Positions 8,529-15,971 of a stretch of 21,073 nucleotides of DNA are shown one piece after another. The DNA is taken from positions 1 to 21,073 of the forward strand of contig DBTM01000003.1 of assembly GCA_002307055.1 (NCBI GenBank), in the 5' to 3' direction. The translations under genes and the position numbers were made by a program. The notes below the pieces were generated by a model. It ran no database searches. It saw only the letters and a list, made by a program, of their open reading frames with translations, and was not told where the DNA came from. The stretch's first letter is position 1. Each line of letters begins with the position of its first letter. This stretch comes from Clostridiales bacterium UBA1316. Lineage in GTDB: Bacteria; Bacillota; Clostridia; Oscillospirales; Oscillospiraceae.

Positions 8529-8720
8529 ATGCCGCAGGAAGAAAAAAGGGTGCTCACAGTGGACAAGTACGAGCGCGGCATACTCATCCATGCGCTCAAT
8601 GATATGCGCACCGATCTTATTGAGGAAGCACGGCCGACCGACGCCGTGGATGAGCTGCTTTTGAAAACCATCGATGCACCCATGAAAAAGCGGGGTAAAG
8701 GCGAAGATGAGGAACGATAG
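8529..8720 (+). CDS. Small conserved-looking transfer-operon protein, 63 aa
   Basis: A 63-aa acidic/basic mixed protein with no signal peptide or membrane segment. It is predicted helical, with a DKYERGILIHALNDMRTDLIEE core (about residues 12-33) and a charged C-terminal tail. I do not know its function. It is real rather than accidental: aaggtgag lies just upstream of the ATG, codon use is like its neighbours, it starts 8 bases after the ArdC-like gene, and its 3' end overlaps the VirD4-like gene by 14 bases. Small proteins of this kind are often found at this place in related elements (recollection). Confidence 0.65.
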   Translation: MPQEEKRVLTVDKYERGILIHALNDMRTDLIEEARPTDAVDELLLKTIDAPMKKRGKGEDEER

Positions 8721-10506
8721 GCTTTCAAAAACGAGTCTGTTCCTCTATGCTATCGGCTTGATTCCGGTCATTTGGGCAGCGCTGTTATCTGCGCCATATT
8801 TACATGGTGGGCTGCCGGGTATCATGAAAAACATGTCAGCAACCATGAATGACCCGTTACATATCGTCTGGTGCGAAGACAGCCTGAAAACTGTCTTTAT
8901 TTTTGTTTCCACCTATGTAATTGGTGTTGGTATTTACCTATCCACCGCCCGCAATTACCGTCACCGTGAGGAGCACGGCTCCGCCCGGTGGGGAAATGCT
9001 GAAGCAATCTGCCGCAGGTACCGAGCTTCGCCGTCATCAGCCAATAAACTCCTGACACAGAAGGTCCGCATCGGGCTCAATGGCCGGAAGCATCGCCGAA
9101 ATCTCAACGTCATGGTTGTAGGTGGTTCCGGTTCAGGTAAAACGAGATTCTATGCCAAACCAAACATTATGCAAGCCAATACGTCTTTGGTGGTACTTGA
9201 TCCCAAGGGCGAGATTCTGCGCGATACCGGCAATTTACTGGAAACGAAAGGATATGAGGTATGCGTTCTTGACCTGATCAATATGGGGCGGTCCCACTGT
9301 TATAACCCATTTGAGTACATAACTTCCGATAAGGACATCCCCGTCCTCGTGACCAATTTCTTCAAGAACACCACGCCAAAGGGAGCGCAGACTAACGACC
9401 CATTCTGGGACAACTCAGCAATGATGCTGCTTGAAGCGCTGATGTTTCTGCTCTGGTACGAAGCCCCGGCTAATGAACAAAACTTCGAGATGGTAATGGA
9501 GCTCATCGATGCGATGGAGGTCCGGGAGGATGATGAAACCTTTGTCAGTCCTCTCGATGTCCTTTTTCAGCGTGTGGAGATGGACAACCCCTCACATATC
9601 GCCGTCAGTTACTACAACAAGGTTACAAAAGGCGCGGCTAAGACTGTAAAAAGTATTCTGATCACTTTGGTCACGCGGCTGGACAAGTTCAACTTGCCTC
9701 CGCTGGCCGCGCTGACCCGCACCGACGATATGGCACTGCCTGCCATGGGAGAGAAAAAGACGGCTTTGTTTGCTGTCATCCCAGACAACGACTCAAGCTT
9801 CAATTTCCTTGTCGGGATGCTTTACACACAGCTGTTCCAGTCGCTGATGTATCTGGCCGACCATAAATACGGCGGCAGGTTGCCAGTTCATGTTCATTTT
9901 GTGATGGACGAATTCGCCAATGTTGCACTGCCGGACGATTTTGACAAGCTGCTATCGACGATGCGCTCTCGTGAGATTAGCGTTTCCATCATTCTGCAAA
10001 ACCTCGCGCAGCTCAAAGCACTGTTCGAAAAGCAGTGGGAAAGCATCGTCGGTAACTGTGACGAATTCCTCTACCTCGGCGGCAATGAACAAAGTACCCA
10101 TAAATACGTTTCCGAGCTGGTCGGTAAGGAGACTCTGGACACCAACACCTACGGTAGAAGCAGAGGGCACAGTGGGAGCTATACAACGAACTGGCAGCTG
10201 ACGGGGCGCGACCTGTTGATGCCGGACGAGGTGCGAATGCTGGACAATCAACATGCGCTGCTGTTTATTCGCGGCGAACGTCCCGTCCGGGATTGTAAGT
10301 TTGATATTCTGAAACACCCCAGTGTCAGATATACCGCAGACGGCGGCGCTGATCCCTACCTCCATGGTGGTACTGGGCGCGTCGTCGCCACCCTTCGTTT
10401 AGCTGATCTAGACAGACAAGTCCAGCAGGAAGACACGCCTCATACGGATTCTGAGCTAGCCCGGTATGAGTTTCTTTCCGAAGCGGACATAGAAGAACTA
10501 TATTAG
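8707..10506 (+). CDS. virD4: VirD4-like type IV coupling protein (TraG/TraD family, CD1115-like)
   Basis: A 599-aa coupling ATPase that links the relaxosome to the transfer channel at the cytoplasmic membrane. Two N-terminal membrane segments are visible (about 10-32 and 61-79), followed by the cytoplasmic ATPase. Walker A is GGSGSGKTR (139-147), followed by LVVLDPKGEIL, and Walker B is VHFVMDEFANVALP (about 396-409). A SREISVSIILQNLAQLK segment and DLLMPDEVR follow, as in TraG/VirD4 proteins. The acidic C-terminal tail (about 560-599) may be the substrate-docking part. The start ATG overlaps the preceding small gene. Length and motifs fit a complete, functional family member. Confidence 0.92.
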   Translation: MRNDRLSKTSLFLYAIGLIPVIWAALLSAPYLHGGLPGIMKNMSATMNDPLHIVWCEDSLKTVFIFVSTYVIGVGIYLSTARNYRHREEHGSARWGNAEAICRRYRASPSSANKLLTQKVRIGLNGRKHRRNLNVMVVGGSGSGKTRFYAKPNIMQANTSLVVLDPKGEILRDTGNLLETKGYEVCVLDLINMGRSHCYNPFEYITSDKDIPVLVTNFFKNTTPKGAQTNDPFWDNSAMMLLEALMFLLWYEAPANEQNFEMVMELIDAMEVREDDETFVSPLDVLFQRVEMDNPSHIAVSYYNKVTKGAAKTVKSILITLVTRLDKFNLPPLAALTRTDDMALPAMGEKKTALFAVIPDNDSSFNFLVGMLYTQLFQSLMYLADHKYGGRLPVHVHFVMDEFANVALPDDFDKLLSTMRSREISVSIILQNLAQLKALFEKQWESIVGNCDEFLYLGGNEQSTHKYVSELVGKETLDTNTYGRSRGHSGSYTTNWQLTGRDLLMPDEVRMLDNQHALLFIRGERPVRDCKFDILKHPSVRYTADGGADPYLHGGTGRVVATLRLADLDRQVQQEDTPHTDSELARYEFLSEADIEELY

Positions 10507-10520
10507 GAGGCCTACGAGAC

Positions 10521-10829
10521 ATGAAAAATTCTCAGAAATTTCGGCGAATTTTCGCAGCGTACTGCGTACTGGTGATGATGCTGTCAGTCCTCGACATCAC
10601 AGCCTATGCCGCGAGCGAGCCTATCACCGTGGTCAACAACCTATCCGATTTTATTTTCGGGTTGATCCGAGCCATTGGCATGATCCTGCTGGGGTTCGGT
10701 ATTGTGCAAATCGGATTATCGCTGAAATCCCACGATCCTTCTCAGCGAGCCAACGGCTTTATGACCTTGGCCGGAGGTGTCATTATTACATTCGTAAAAG
10801 AGATTCTGAATCTCATAACGGGAGGTTGA
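10521..10829 (+). CDS. Maff2-family small membrane protein
   Basis: A 102-aa membrane protein of the Maff2 family, always seen in this type of transfer operon. The N-terminus (about 1-31) looks like a signal peptide, with a basic start, a hydrophobic stretch AAYCVLVMMLSVLDITAYA and a possible cleavage after AYA/A. Two further hydrophobic helices lie at about 45-66 and 80-98. Size and topology recall VirB2-like pilin or channel subunits, but that is inference. The gene lies 14 bases after virD4, with aggagg about 10 bases before the ATG, and is followed closely by the 75-aa gene, whose RBS overlaps this gene's end. Confidence 0.8.
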   Translation: MKNSQKFRRIFAAYCVLVMMLSVLDITAYAASEPITVVNNLSDFIFGLIRAIGMILLGFGIVQIGLSLKSHDPSQRANGFMTLAGGVIITFVKEILNLITGG

Positions 10830-10834
10830 CTGCC

Positions 10835-11062
10835 ATGTTCACGAATTTTCCGATCACGGAAAAAATGCACATTCACTCATTAAACGGCGAACTGCGGGAT
10901 GCCACCATTCTGAAGCGTCTGGGCGATAACGACTATCTTGCCAAATACAACGACGTCCAATGTCATGCGATCTACAATGTCTTTGTCAACCGCTTCTATG
11001 TAGACGACAAGTACGGCGTTATCAAAGAGAAGACCCCCGGCAGGGAAAGCCAATGCAGGTGA
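10835..11062 (+). CDS. Small conserved-looking transfer protein, 75 aa
   Basis: A 75-aa soluble protein of unknown function between the Maff2 gene and the VirB6-like gene, with no membrane segment. The N-terminus FTNFPITEKMHIHSLNGELRDA and a central LGDNDYLAKYNDVQCHAIYNVFVNR-type region suggest a small beta-rich fold (cut here to short description; function not inferred). I chose ATG 10835 rather than the in-frame TTG at 10826, because the RBS gggagg (10820-10825) lies directly against that TTG and 9 bases from the ATG. It is co-transcribed with its neighbours; a 63-base gap with a strong hairpin separates it from virB6. Confidence 0.65.
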   Translation: MFTNFPITEKMHIHSLNGELRDATILKRLGDNDYLAKYNDVQCHAIYNVFVNRFYVDDKYGVIKEKTPGRESQCR

Positions 11063-11072
11063 TGATGAAAGC

Positions 11073-11104
11073 GGCAGACCTGTGTTATACAGCACGGGCC
11101 TGCC
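11073..11104 (+). promoter_or_regulatory. Strong hairpin just upstream of the virB6 RBS
   Basis: A 14-bp stem (GGCAGACCTGTGTT / AGCACGGGCCTGCC) with one A-C mismatch, two G-T wobbles and a 4-base loop ATAC. No T-run follows, so it is not a typical terminator. It ends 7 bases before the RBS of the VirB6-like gene (gaggtga, 11112-11118). It may affect mRNA stability, processing or relative translation of virB6; this role is inferred. Confidence 0.5.
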
Positions 11105-11124
11105 TAGAAGCGAGGTGATATTTA

Positions 11125-11964
11125 TTGGATAGCGAAAACTGGATCATAGCTAACCTTGAGTATTCGCTAGATACCTGGAATAAGTACCTGTCTCAAATAT
11201 GGGACCTGATCACCAAATCTCCAACTGAGTTTCGCGGCGGTACAATCTGGACCGTCATGCAGGACATCCATGGCGCGCTGCAAGCTGTCGGACTTGCGCT
11301 CCTGGTCTTGTTCTTCGTCGTCGGCGTGGTCAAGACCTGCGGTAGCCTTGCCGATGTTAAGAAGCCGGAGCATGCGCTGAAGCTCTTTATCCGTTTCGCG
11401 CTGGCGAAAGGCGTCGTGACATACGGTCTTGAGCTGATGATGGCTCTTTTCAACATTGTCCAGGGCATCATCAGTACGATCATGACGGCTGCGGGCTTTG
11501 GCGGCGCGCCGAAAACGATTCTCCCGGAAACCATCGTAACTGCAATTAAAGGTTGCTCTTTTTGGGAGAGCATCCCTCTGTGGGCGGTTACACTCATCGG
11601 CTGTTTGGTGATTCTTGTTCTTTCGTTTCTCATGATCATGTCCGTTTACGGACGTTTTTTCAAGCTGTATCTCTACACAGCCATTGCGCCGATTCCGCTG
11701 TCCTCATTTGCTGGAGAGCCGAGCCGGAGCATCGGCAAGAGCTTCCTCAAGAGTTTCGCCGCCGTCTGTTTGGAGGGAGCTGTCATTGTCTTGGGCTGCG
11801 TCATTTTCTCCGCGTTCGCGGCGTCGCCGCCGGTGGTTGATCCGACGGCTGCACCTGTGACAATGGTCTGGTCGTACATAGGTGAACTCATCTTCAACAT
11901 GCTCATCCTCGTCGGAACGGTCAAAATGGCCGACCGAGTGGTGCGCGAGATGATGGGACTATAG
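11125..11964 (+). CDS. VirB6/TrbL-like polytopic membrane protein (CD1112-like)
   Basis: A 279-aa integral membrane protein of the VirB6/TrbL-like group found in Tn1549-type elements, predicted inner-membrane channel component of the mating apparatus. Hydrophobic segments are visible at about 49-70 (GLALLVLFFVVGVVKTC), 85-115, 152-178 (AVTLIGCLVILVLSFLMIM), 185-200, 212-232 and 250-270. A cytoplasmic-looking AKMADRVVREMMGL-type end follows (VKMADRVVREMM). The start is TTG at 11125, supported by gaggtga six bases upstream; no in-frame ATG gives a sensible N-terminus. It is the last gene before the minus-strand XRE gene, whose end is only 20 bases away. Confidence 0.82.
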   Translation: MDSENWIIANLEYSLDTWNKYLSQIWDLITKSPTEFRGGTIWTVMQDIHGALQAVGLALLVLFFVVGVVKTCGSLADVKKPEHALKLFIRFALAKGVVTYGLELMMALFNIVQGIISTIMTAAGFGGAPKTILPETIVTAIKGCSFWESIPLWAVTLIGCLVILVLSFLMIMSVYGRFFKLYLYTAIAPIPLSSFAGEPSRSIGKSFLKSFAAVCLEGAVIVLGCVIFSAFAASPPVVDPTAAPVTMVWSYIGELIFNMLILVGTVKMADRVVREMMGL

Positions 11965-11982
11965 AGGTATGTTATCTCTACA

Positions 11983-12026
11983 GCTTATTGCGTTGCTGTG
12001 AGGAATAGCTTGAGCAACGCATAAGC
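11983..12026. other. Long hairpin overlapping the xre stop codon
   Basis: Inverted repeat GCTTATTGCGTTGCT (11983-11997) and AGCAACGCATAAGC (12013-12026), a 14-bp stem with one bulged T and a 15-base loop. It covers the last codons and stop of the minus-strand XRE gene and lies 18 bases after the virB6 stop, between two convergent genes. No T-run follows on either strand, so a terminator role is uncertain. It could protect the 3' ends of both transcripts. Confidence 0.45.
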
Positions 12027-12317
12027 ATCCTTACGCTGACGTTCGGTACACTGATCTAAGGCAGATAGAATTATCGATGTTTCTTCTGATATTCGATCTT
12101 CTTCCTGCCCAAGCAATAGCTGATTAGGCGACATCTTGAGCAGTGAGCAGATTTTCAACATCGTATTGATCGACATGCCGGCCTGCCCGCGTTCAATATC
12201 GGCGCAGAACTTTGGAACACGACCAATCTTTTCGGAAAACTCCTCCTGTGATAAACCGAGAGCTTTCCGTTGTGACCGGATTCGTTCACCAACGTTTTTT
12301 ATATTATATTCGTTCAT
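11985..12317 (-). CDS. XRE-family transcriptional regulator
   Basis: A 110-aa cytoplasmic DNA-binding protein. A Cro/CI-type helix-turn-helix covers about residues 9-67: VGERIRSQRKALGLSQEEFS, then IGRVPKFCADIERGQAGMSINTMLKICSLL. The C-terminal 40 residues are helical and may serve dimerisation. The ATG has AGGAG five bases upstream. It is transcribed away from the SLOG gene, on the opposite strand from the transfer operon, and is likely an autoregulator acting on the shared intergenic region, where three copies of a GTT-N3-AAC element overlap the predicted promoters. Whether it also controls prgI/virB4 downstream is inference. Confidence 0.85.
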   Translation of the reverse strand: MNEYNIKNVGERIRSQRKALGLSQEEFSEKIGRVPKFCADIERGQAGMSINTMLKICSLLKMSPNQLLLGQEEDRISEETSIILSALDQCTERQRKDAYALLKLFLTATQ

Positions 12318-12354
12318 ATTAGCTCCTCATTTAGTATGTGAGTTTACAACTACT

Positions 12355-12383
12355 ATTATGAAGGAGCTGAAAGTTGACTTTAA
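12355..12383 (-). promoter_or_regulatory. Possible xre promoter
   Basis: On the minus strand, CATAAT (12360-12355) is a good -10 box; 17 bases upstream is TTAAAG (12383-12378), a weak -35 box. Transcription would start near 12348, about 30 bases before the xre ATG. The -35 region overlaps that of the divergent SLOG promoter. Confidence 0.35.
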
Positions 12384-12402
12384 TGAGTTTATAACGTACA
12401 AT
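12374..12402 (+). promoter_or_regulatory. Sigma-A promoter of the SLOG gene
   Basis: TTGACT (12374-12379) and TACAAT (12397-12402), separated by exactly 17 bases, each match the vegetative consensus in five of six positions. It is the best promoter seen in the window. It drives the SLOG gene and, through incomplete termination at 13012-13043, perhaps prgI and virB4. Confidence 0.7.
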
Positions 12403-12457
12403 CTCTGGTAGTTTGTAGCTCCGAAGTTGGAGAATTTAAGAGAGGTGTACGACGTTT

Positions 12458-12994
12458 ATGAAACCACAAACTTGCTGTTTTTGCGGATCAAGTCCGAGGA
12501 TGATACACTTCGAGTATAACGAACATCATCCGGATTACTTCCGGCTGAGAATGCTTTTGGCCGCAGAAATAGAAACGATGACTAAAAGAGGCGTTACCAC
12601 ATTCCTGACAGGGATGGTGCAGGGGCCTGATGTGTGGTGCGCTGAGCTTGTCCTTGACTTAAAGACGAGAAGCGCGAACAAAGACATCCTGTTGATCGCC
12701 TATCTGCCTTATGAAGATCAGGCAGCTCAGTGGAATATAGAAAACCGTGAGCGATATTTCAACGTTCTTGCAAAGGCCGACGATGTTATAACATTGCAGA
12801 CAAGATATTCGCCGGATTGTATGTACAAGCATAAACGTCGGCTAATAGATTCTTCAACACACCTGATCGCCGTGCATGACGGCGGCAAAGGAATCTCGCA
12901 GTACATGATAGATTATGCCTTACAAAAAGGTCGTCAAGTTCTGTCCATCAATCCTGAAACATTTGAAAAACGCGTTTATCTTGACCAAAAATAG
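12458..12994 (+). CDS. SLOG-family protein (DUF1273, YpsA-like)
   Basis: A 178-aa protein of the SLOG superfamily, YpsA/DUF1273 branch, a Rossmann-like fold thought to bind nucleotides or nucleotide-derived ligands. Visible motifs are an N-terminal CCFCGS (6-11), FLTGMVQGPDVWCAELVLDLK (49-69, cut across the glycine-rich loop and helix) and a late YALQKGRQVLSINP segment. The more usual N-terminal form, as I remember it, is CFTGH, so CFCGS is a variant. No membrane segments. The gene has its own strong promoter and RBS (gagaggtg), is divergent from an XRE regulator and ends before a hairpin. The pair may sense nucleotide signals and tune transfer or defence; that is inference. Confidence 0.75.
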   Translation: MKPQTCCFCGSSPRMIHFEYNEHHPDYFRLRMLLAAEIETMTKRGVTTFLTGMVQGPDVWCAELVLDLKTRSANKDILLIAYLPYEDQAAQWNIENRERYFNVLAKADDVITLQTRYSPDCMYKHKRRLIDSSTHLIAVHDGGKGISQYMIDYALQKGRQVLSINPETFEKRVYLDQK

Positions 12995-13011
12995 CTTAAT
13001 AAATAAAGACA

Positions 13012-13043
13012 GAAAGCATCCTGCTAAAGGATGCTTTCCGTTT
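13012..13043 (+). terminator. Terminator-like hairpin between the SLOG gene and prgI
   Basis: A perfect 10-bp stem GAAAGCATCC / GGATGCTTTC (13012-13021 and 13029-13038) with loop TGCTAAA, followed by the weak tract CGTTT. The stem is strong but the T-run short, so termination may be partial, allowing read-through into prgI, whose RBS begins at 13044. Confidence 0.55.
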
Positions 13044-13055
13044 AGGAGGTTATGT

Positions 13056-13421
13056 ATGGAAGTTAAAATCAATCGGGAAATCCGTGATTACACGGAATCC
13101 ATGTTTTTCGGCCTCAATATGAGGCAGTTTGTTTTTTCGCTGCAGGCCGTCGCTGTCGCCGTCGTCATCTACTTTGTGCTGCATGATCATTTCGGTATTG
13201 GTACGCTGAGCTGGATGTGTGTCCTAGGAGCGGCCCCGTTTGCTGGGATTGGCTTTATCAAATACAACGGTTTGACCTGTGAGCAGTTTATATGGGCGTG
13301 GCTCAAATCGGAGTTCATCATACCGAGAGAGCTGCATTTCTGCCCGACGAACACCTATTATGACGTATTGTGTACCGCTATAGAAAAACATGAACAGGAG
13401 GGACTGAAACGCCATGATTAA
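13056..13421 (+). CDS. prgI: PrgI-family transfer protein
   Basis: A 121-aa small membrane protein of the PrgI family, usual partner gene of the VirB4-like ATPase in Gram-positive conjugation systems; equivalents are placed near VirB3. Two hydrophobic segments are visible (about 25-43, FSLQAVAVAVVIYFVL, and 50-70), followed by a soluble C-terminal part. The frame is open from 12915, but I chose ATG 13056: the optimal RBS aggaggt (13044-13050) is 5 bases upstream, and the residues before it translate the terminator hairpin. The 3' end overlaps virB4 by 8 bases. Confidence 0.83.
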   Translation: MEVKINREIRDYTESMFFGLNMRQFVFSLQAVAVAVVIYFVLHDHFGIGTLSWMCVLGAAPFAGIGFIKYNGLTCEQFIWAWLKSEFIIPRELHFCPTNTYYDVLCTAIEKHEQEGLKRHD

Positions 13422-15747
13422 AACACTCGACCGTATACTGAAGCAGGACAGGGAACGCTTTAAAATCCCGCGCGGCGTACAAAATATGATTCCCATTCGG
13501 CGTATCTGGCCGGATGGGATTTTTCTTGTCGGGAGTAAATACACCAAGAGCTTTCGTTTTACCGACATCAACTATGCCGTTGCTTGCCGTGAGGATAAAG
13601 AGGCAATGTTTTTGGCATATTCTGAGGTACTTAATTCTCTGGACAGCGGCGCTACAACAAAGATCACCATCATAAACCGCCGCCTGAATCGGGCCGACTT
13701 TGAAAAGACGCTGCTTCTACCTCGCAGGGAGGACGGGCTGGACGTCTTGCGTGATGAATACAATGACATGCTGATCGACAAGGCGACGGCCGGCAGTGGC
13801 ATCGTCCAGGAGCGGTATATCACCATATCTATGATGAAGCGGGATGTGGACGAAGCGCGCGCCTACTTCTCCCGCATCGGGGCTGATCTCTCGACGCATT
13901 TATCTCATATCGGCTCCCGTTGTATCGAGTTGGACGCTGACACCCGGCTGAAGCTACTGCATGAATTTTACCGCCCCGGCGAGGAGGAGAGCTTCAACGT
14001 TGATCTCGCTGAAACAGCGCGGAAGGGTCACGACTTCAAGGATTATATCTGCCCCGACAATTTTTCCTTCCGCAAGGATTACTTCGAGATGGGAAAGCGG
14101 TTCGGGCGCGTTCTGTTCCTTAAAGAATACGCCAGTTACATCAAAGACAGCATGGTAGCCGAGCTGTGCGACCTGGGCCGGAATTTGATGCTTTCCATCG
14201 ACATTATCCCGATCCCGACCGACGAAGCCGTGCGTGAGATTGAAAACCGGCTCCTCGGCGTGGAAACCAATATTACTAACTGGCAGCGCCGGCAGAACTC
14301 CAACAACAACTTTTCCGCCATTATTCCCTTTGATATGGAGCAGCAACGCAAGGAAAGCCGCGAGTTTCTTGACGATCTTGTGACCCGCGATCAAAGAATG
14401 ATGTTCTGTACCATCACGCTCCTGCACACTGCGGACAGCCTGGAGAGGCTGGACAGTGATACGGAGTCGCTGATGACGACGGCACGCAAACATCTTTGCC
14501 AGCTCGCACCGCTGAGCTTTCAACAGGCAGACGGCCTGAATACCGCGCTGCCGATCGGTCAGAGGAAGGTCAACGCCATGCGGACGCTGACCACGGAGAG
14601 CACGGCGGTTTTTCTACCCTTCCGGGCGCAGGAAATCGCCATGCCGGGTGGAGTCTATTATGGCACGAACATTATTTCAAGAAACCTGATCATCGCGGAC
14701 CGGAAGCAACTGCTAAACGGTAACTCCATGATCTTCGGTGTGTCCGGCTCTGGCAAGTCTGTGATAGCCAAGCAGGAAATCATTAAGCTCATGCTCGCCA
14801 CTGACGATGATATAATCGTGATTGACCCGGAACGCGAGTATTCCGCACTCGTTAATACCTTTGGCGGTCAGATTATAAATATCTCCGCCACAAGCCCGAA
14901 CCACATCAATGCCATGGACATGAACGCGGATTACGGAGATGGCAAAAACCCTGTCATTCTTAAATCCGAGTTCGTACTGTCTCTCTGTGAGCAGCTAATC
15001 GGCAATGATCTTGGCGCAAAGCAAAAGTCGCTCATCGACCGGTGTACGGTAAGCGTCTACCGCGAATATCTGCAAAGCAATTACACCATCGCCCCGCCGA
15101 CGCTGAAAGACTTCCGGGAAGAACTGCTGCGACAGTCAGAGCCAGAGGCGGCGGAGTTGGCCCTTGCCATCGAGTTGTTCACGGACGGTAGCCTGTCCAC
15201 CTTCGCCAAAGAGACGAATGTGGACGTCAATAACCGCTTGATCTGTTACGACATCCTCGACCTGGGTAAGCAGCTCCAGCCCATCGGAATGCTGGTGGTG
15301 CTGGATAGCATCCTAAACCGCATCACTCAAAACCGCGCGAAGGGGAGAAGCACCTTCATTGTAATCGATGAAATCTATCTTCTGTTCCAGCACGAATACA
15401 GCGCCAATTTCCTCTTCACACTCTGGAAGCGCGTACGTAAATATGGGGCCTTCTGCACTGGCATTACTCAGAACGTGGATGATATGCTCCAGTCCCATAC
15501 GGCGCGAACGATGCTAGCAAACTCGGAATTTTTGGTCATGCTCAACCAGGCATCTACCGACCGCATAGAGCTTGTCAAGCTCTTGAATATTTCCGACCTC
15601 CAGCTCTCATACATAACCAACGTGAATGTCGGGCACGGACTCTTGAAGGTGGGCAGCTCCTTGGTGCCATTCTCCAATCAGTTCCCACGCAATACTCAGC
15701 TTTATCAACTTATGACCACGAAACCCGGTGAAGTGCTGGAAATGTAA
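13414..15747 (+). CDS. virB4: VirB4-like conjugation ATPase (CD1110-like)
   Basis: A 777-aa motor ATPase of the mating channel. The N-terminal half (about 1-400) is the less conserved channel-contact part. The C-terminal RecA-like domain has Walker A GVSGSGKS (442-449), then IIVIDPEREYSALV (the usual DPE element) and Walker B FIVIDEIYLLF (648-658; Asp652, Glu653). A GITQNVDDML motif follows, typical of VirB4/TraU-type ATPases. The ATG overlaps prgI by 8 bases behind a caggaggg RBS. The gene is intact and ends 8 bases before a terminator stem, so it closes the operon. The CD1108-like gene expected further along is separated from it by the cargo block. Confidence 0.92.
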   Translation: MIKTLDRILKQDRERFKIPRGVQNMIPIRRIWPDGIFLVGSKYTKSFRFTDINYAVACREDKEAMFLAYSEVLNSLDSGATTKITIINRRLNRADFEKTLLLPRREDGLDVLRDEYNDMLIDKATAGSGIVQERYITISMMKRDVDEARAYFSRIGADLSTHLSHIGSRCIELDADTRLKLLHEFYRPGEEESFNVDLAETARKGHDFKDYICPDNFSFRKDYFEMGKRFGRVLFLKEYASYIKDSMVAELCDLGRNLMLSIDIIPIPTDEAVREIENRLLGVETNITNWQRRQNSNNNFSAIIPFDMEQQRKESREFLDDLVTRDQRMMFCTITLLHTADSLERLDSDTESLMTTARKHLCQLAPLSFQQADGLNTALPIGQRKVNAMRTLTTESTAVFLPFRAQEIAMPGGVYYGTNIISRNLIIADRKQLLNGNSMIFGVSGSGKSVIAKQEIIKLMLATDDDIIVIDPEREYSALVNTFGGQIINISATSPNHINAMDMNADYGDGKNPVILKSEFVLSLCEQLIGNDLGAKQKSLIDRCTVSVYREYLQSNYTIAPPTLKDFREELLRQSEPEAAELALAIELFTDGSLSTFAKETNVDVNNRLICYDILDLGKQLQPIGMLVVLDSILNRITQNRAKGRSTFIVIDEIYLLFQHEYSANFLFTLWKRVRKYGAFCTGITQNVDDMLQSHTARTMLANSEFLVMLNQASTDRIELVKLLNISDLQLSYITNVNVGHGLLKVGSSLVPFSNQFPRNTQLYQLMTTKPGEVLEM

Positions 15748-15754
15748 CAAATAG

Positions 15755-15795
15755 AGGCTGATTGCGACAAATTTTGAGCAATCAGCCTTTCATTT
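15755..15795 (+). terminator. Rho-independent terminator after virB4
   Basis: A perfect 11-bp stem AGGCTGATTGC / GCAATCAGCCT (15755-15765 and 15778-15788), a 12-base loop and TTTCATTT downstream. It closes the transfer operon and marks the left side of the AT-rich cargo block. The rest of the gap up to 15971 is AT-rich; I see no gene and no convincing promoter in it. Confidence 0.75.
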
Positions 15796-15971
15796 GGCAC
15801 CCAATAATGGTAAAATGATACTGTTATTTTATGTTTATTTGCAGATAAATCATTGAAAGCGATTATGACCACATTTTTTGGTAAGCAGTAAAGTTTGTTT
15901 TATGGCAAAAGCAATCAAATATAGATAATTTATTGATTTGTTGCAAGGAATAAGGAAATGGGGAAAACACA

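Larger units (their letters stand above)
12339..12419. repeat. Three-copy GTT-N3-AAC element, candidate XRE operators
   Basis: TGAGTTTACAAC (12339-12350) and TGAGTTTATAAC (12384-12395) differ at one base; a weaker third copy is AGTTTGTAGC (12410-12419). Each centres on GTT-N3-AAC or a near match, a short palindrome. Copy 1 lies at the predicted xre transcription start, copy 2 inside the spacer of the SLOG promoter and copy 3 just after its -10 box. That placement is what a repressor of both genes would need. Confidence 0.45.

Noticed and set aside
11053..11118. Possible 21-residue leader peptide ahead of virB6
   Set aside because: Its sequence is fixed by the hairpin at 11073-11104, and there is no clear RBS.
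12358..12411. Possible 17-residue peptide upstream of the SLOG gene
   Set aside because: It overlaps both promoters and lacks a well-spaced RBS; the SLOG -10 box lies inside it, so it would not be on the SLOG transcript.
12915..13055. Longer PrgI start inside the SLOG gene
   Set aside because: The extension translates the terminator hairpin and the RBS of prgI; ATG 13056 has an ideal RBS.
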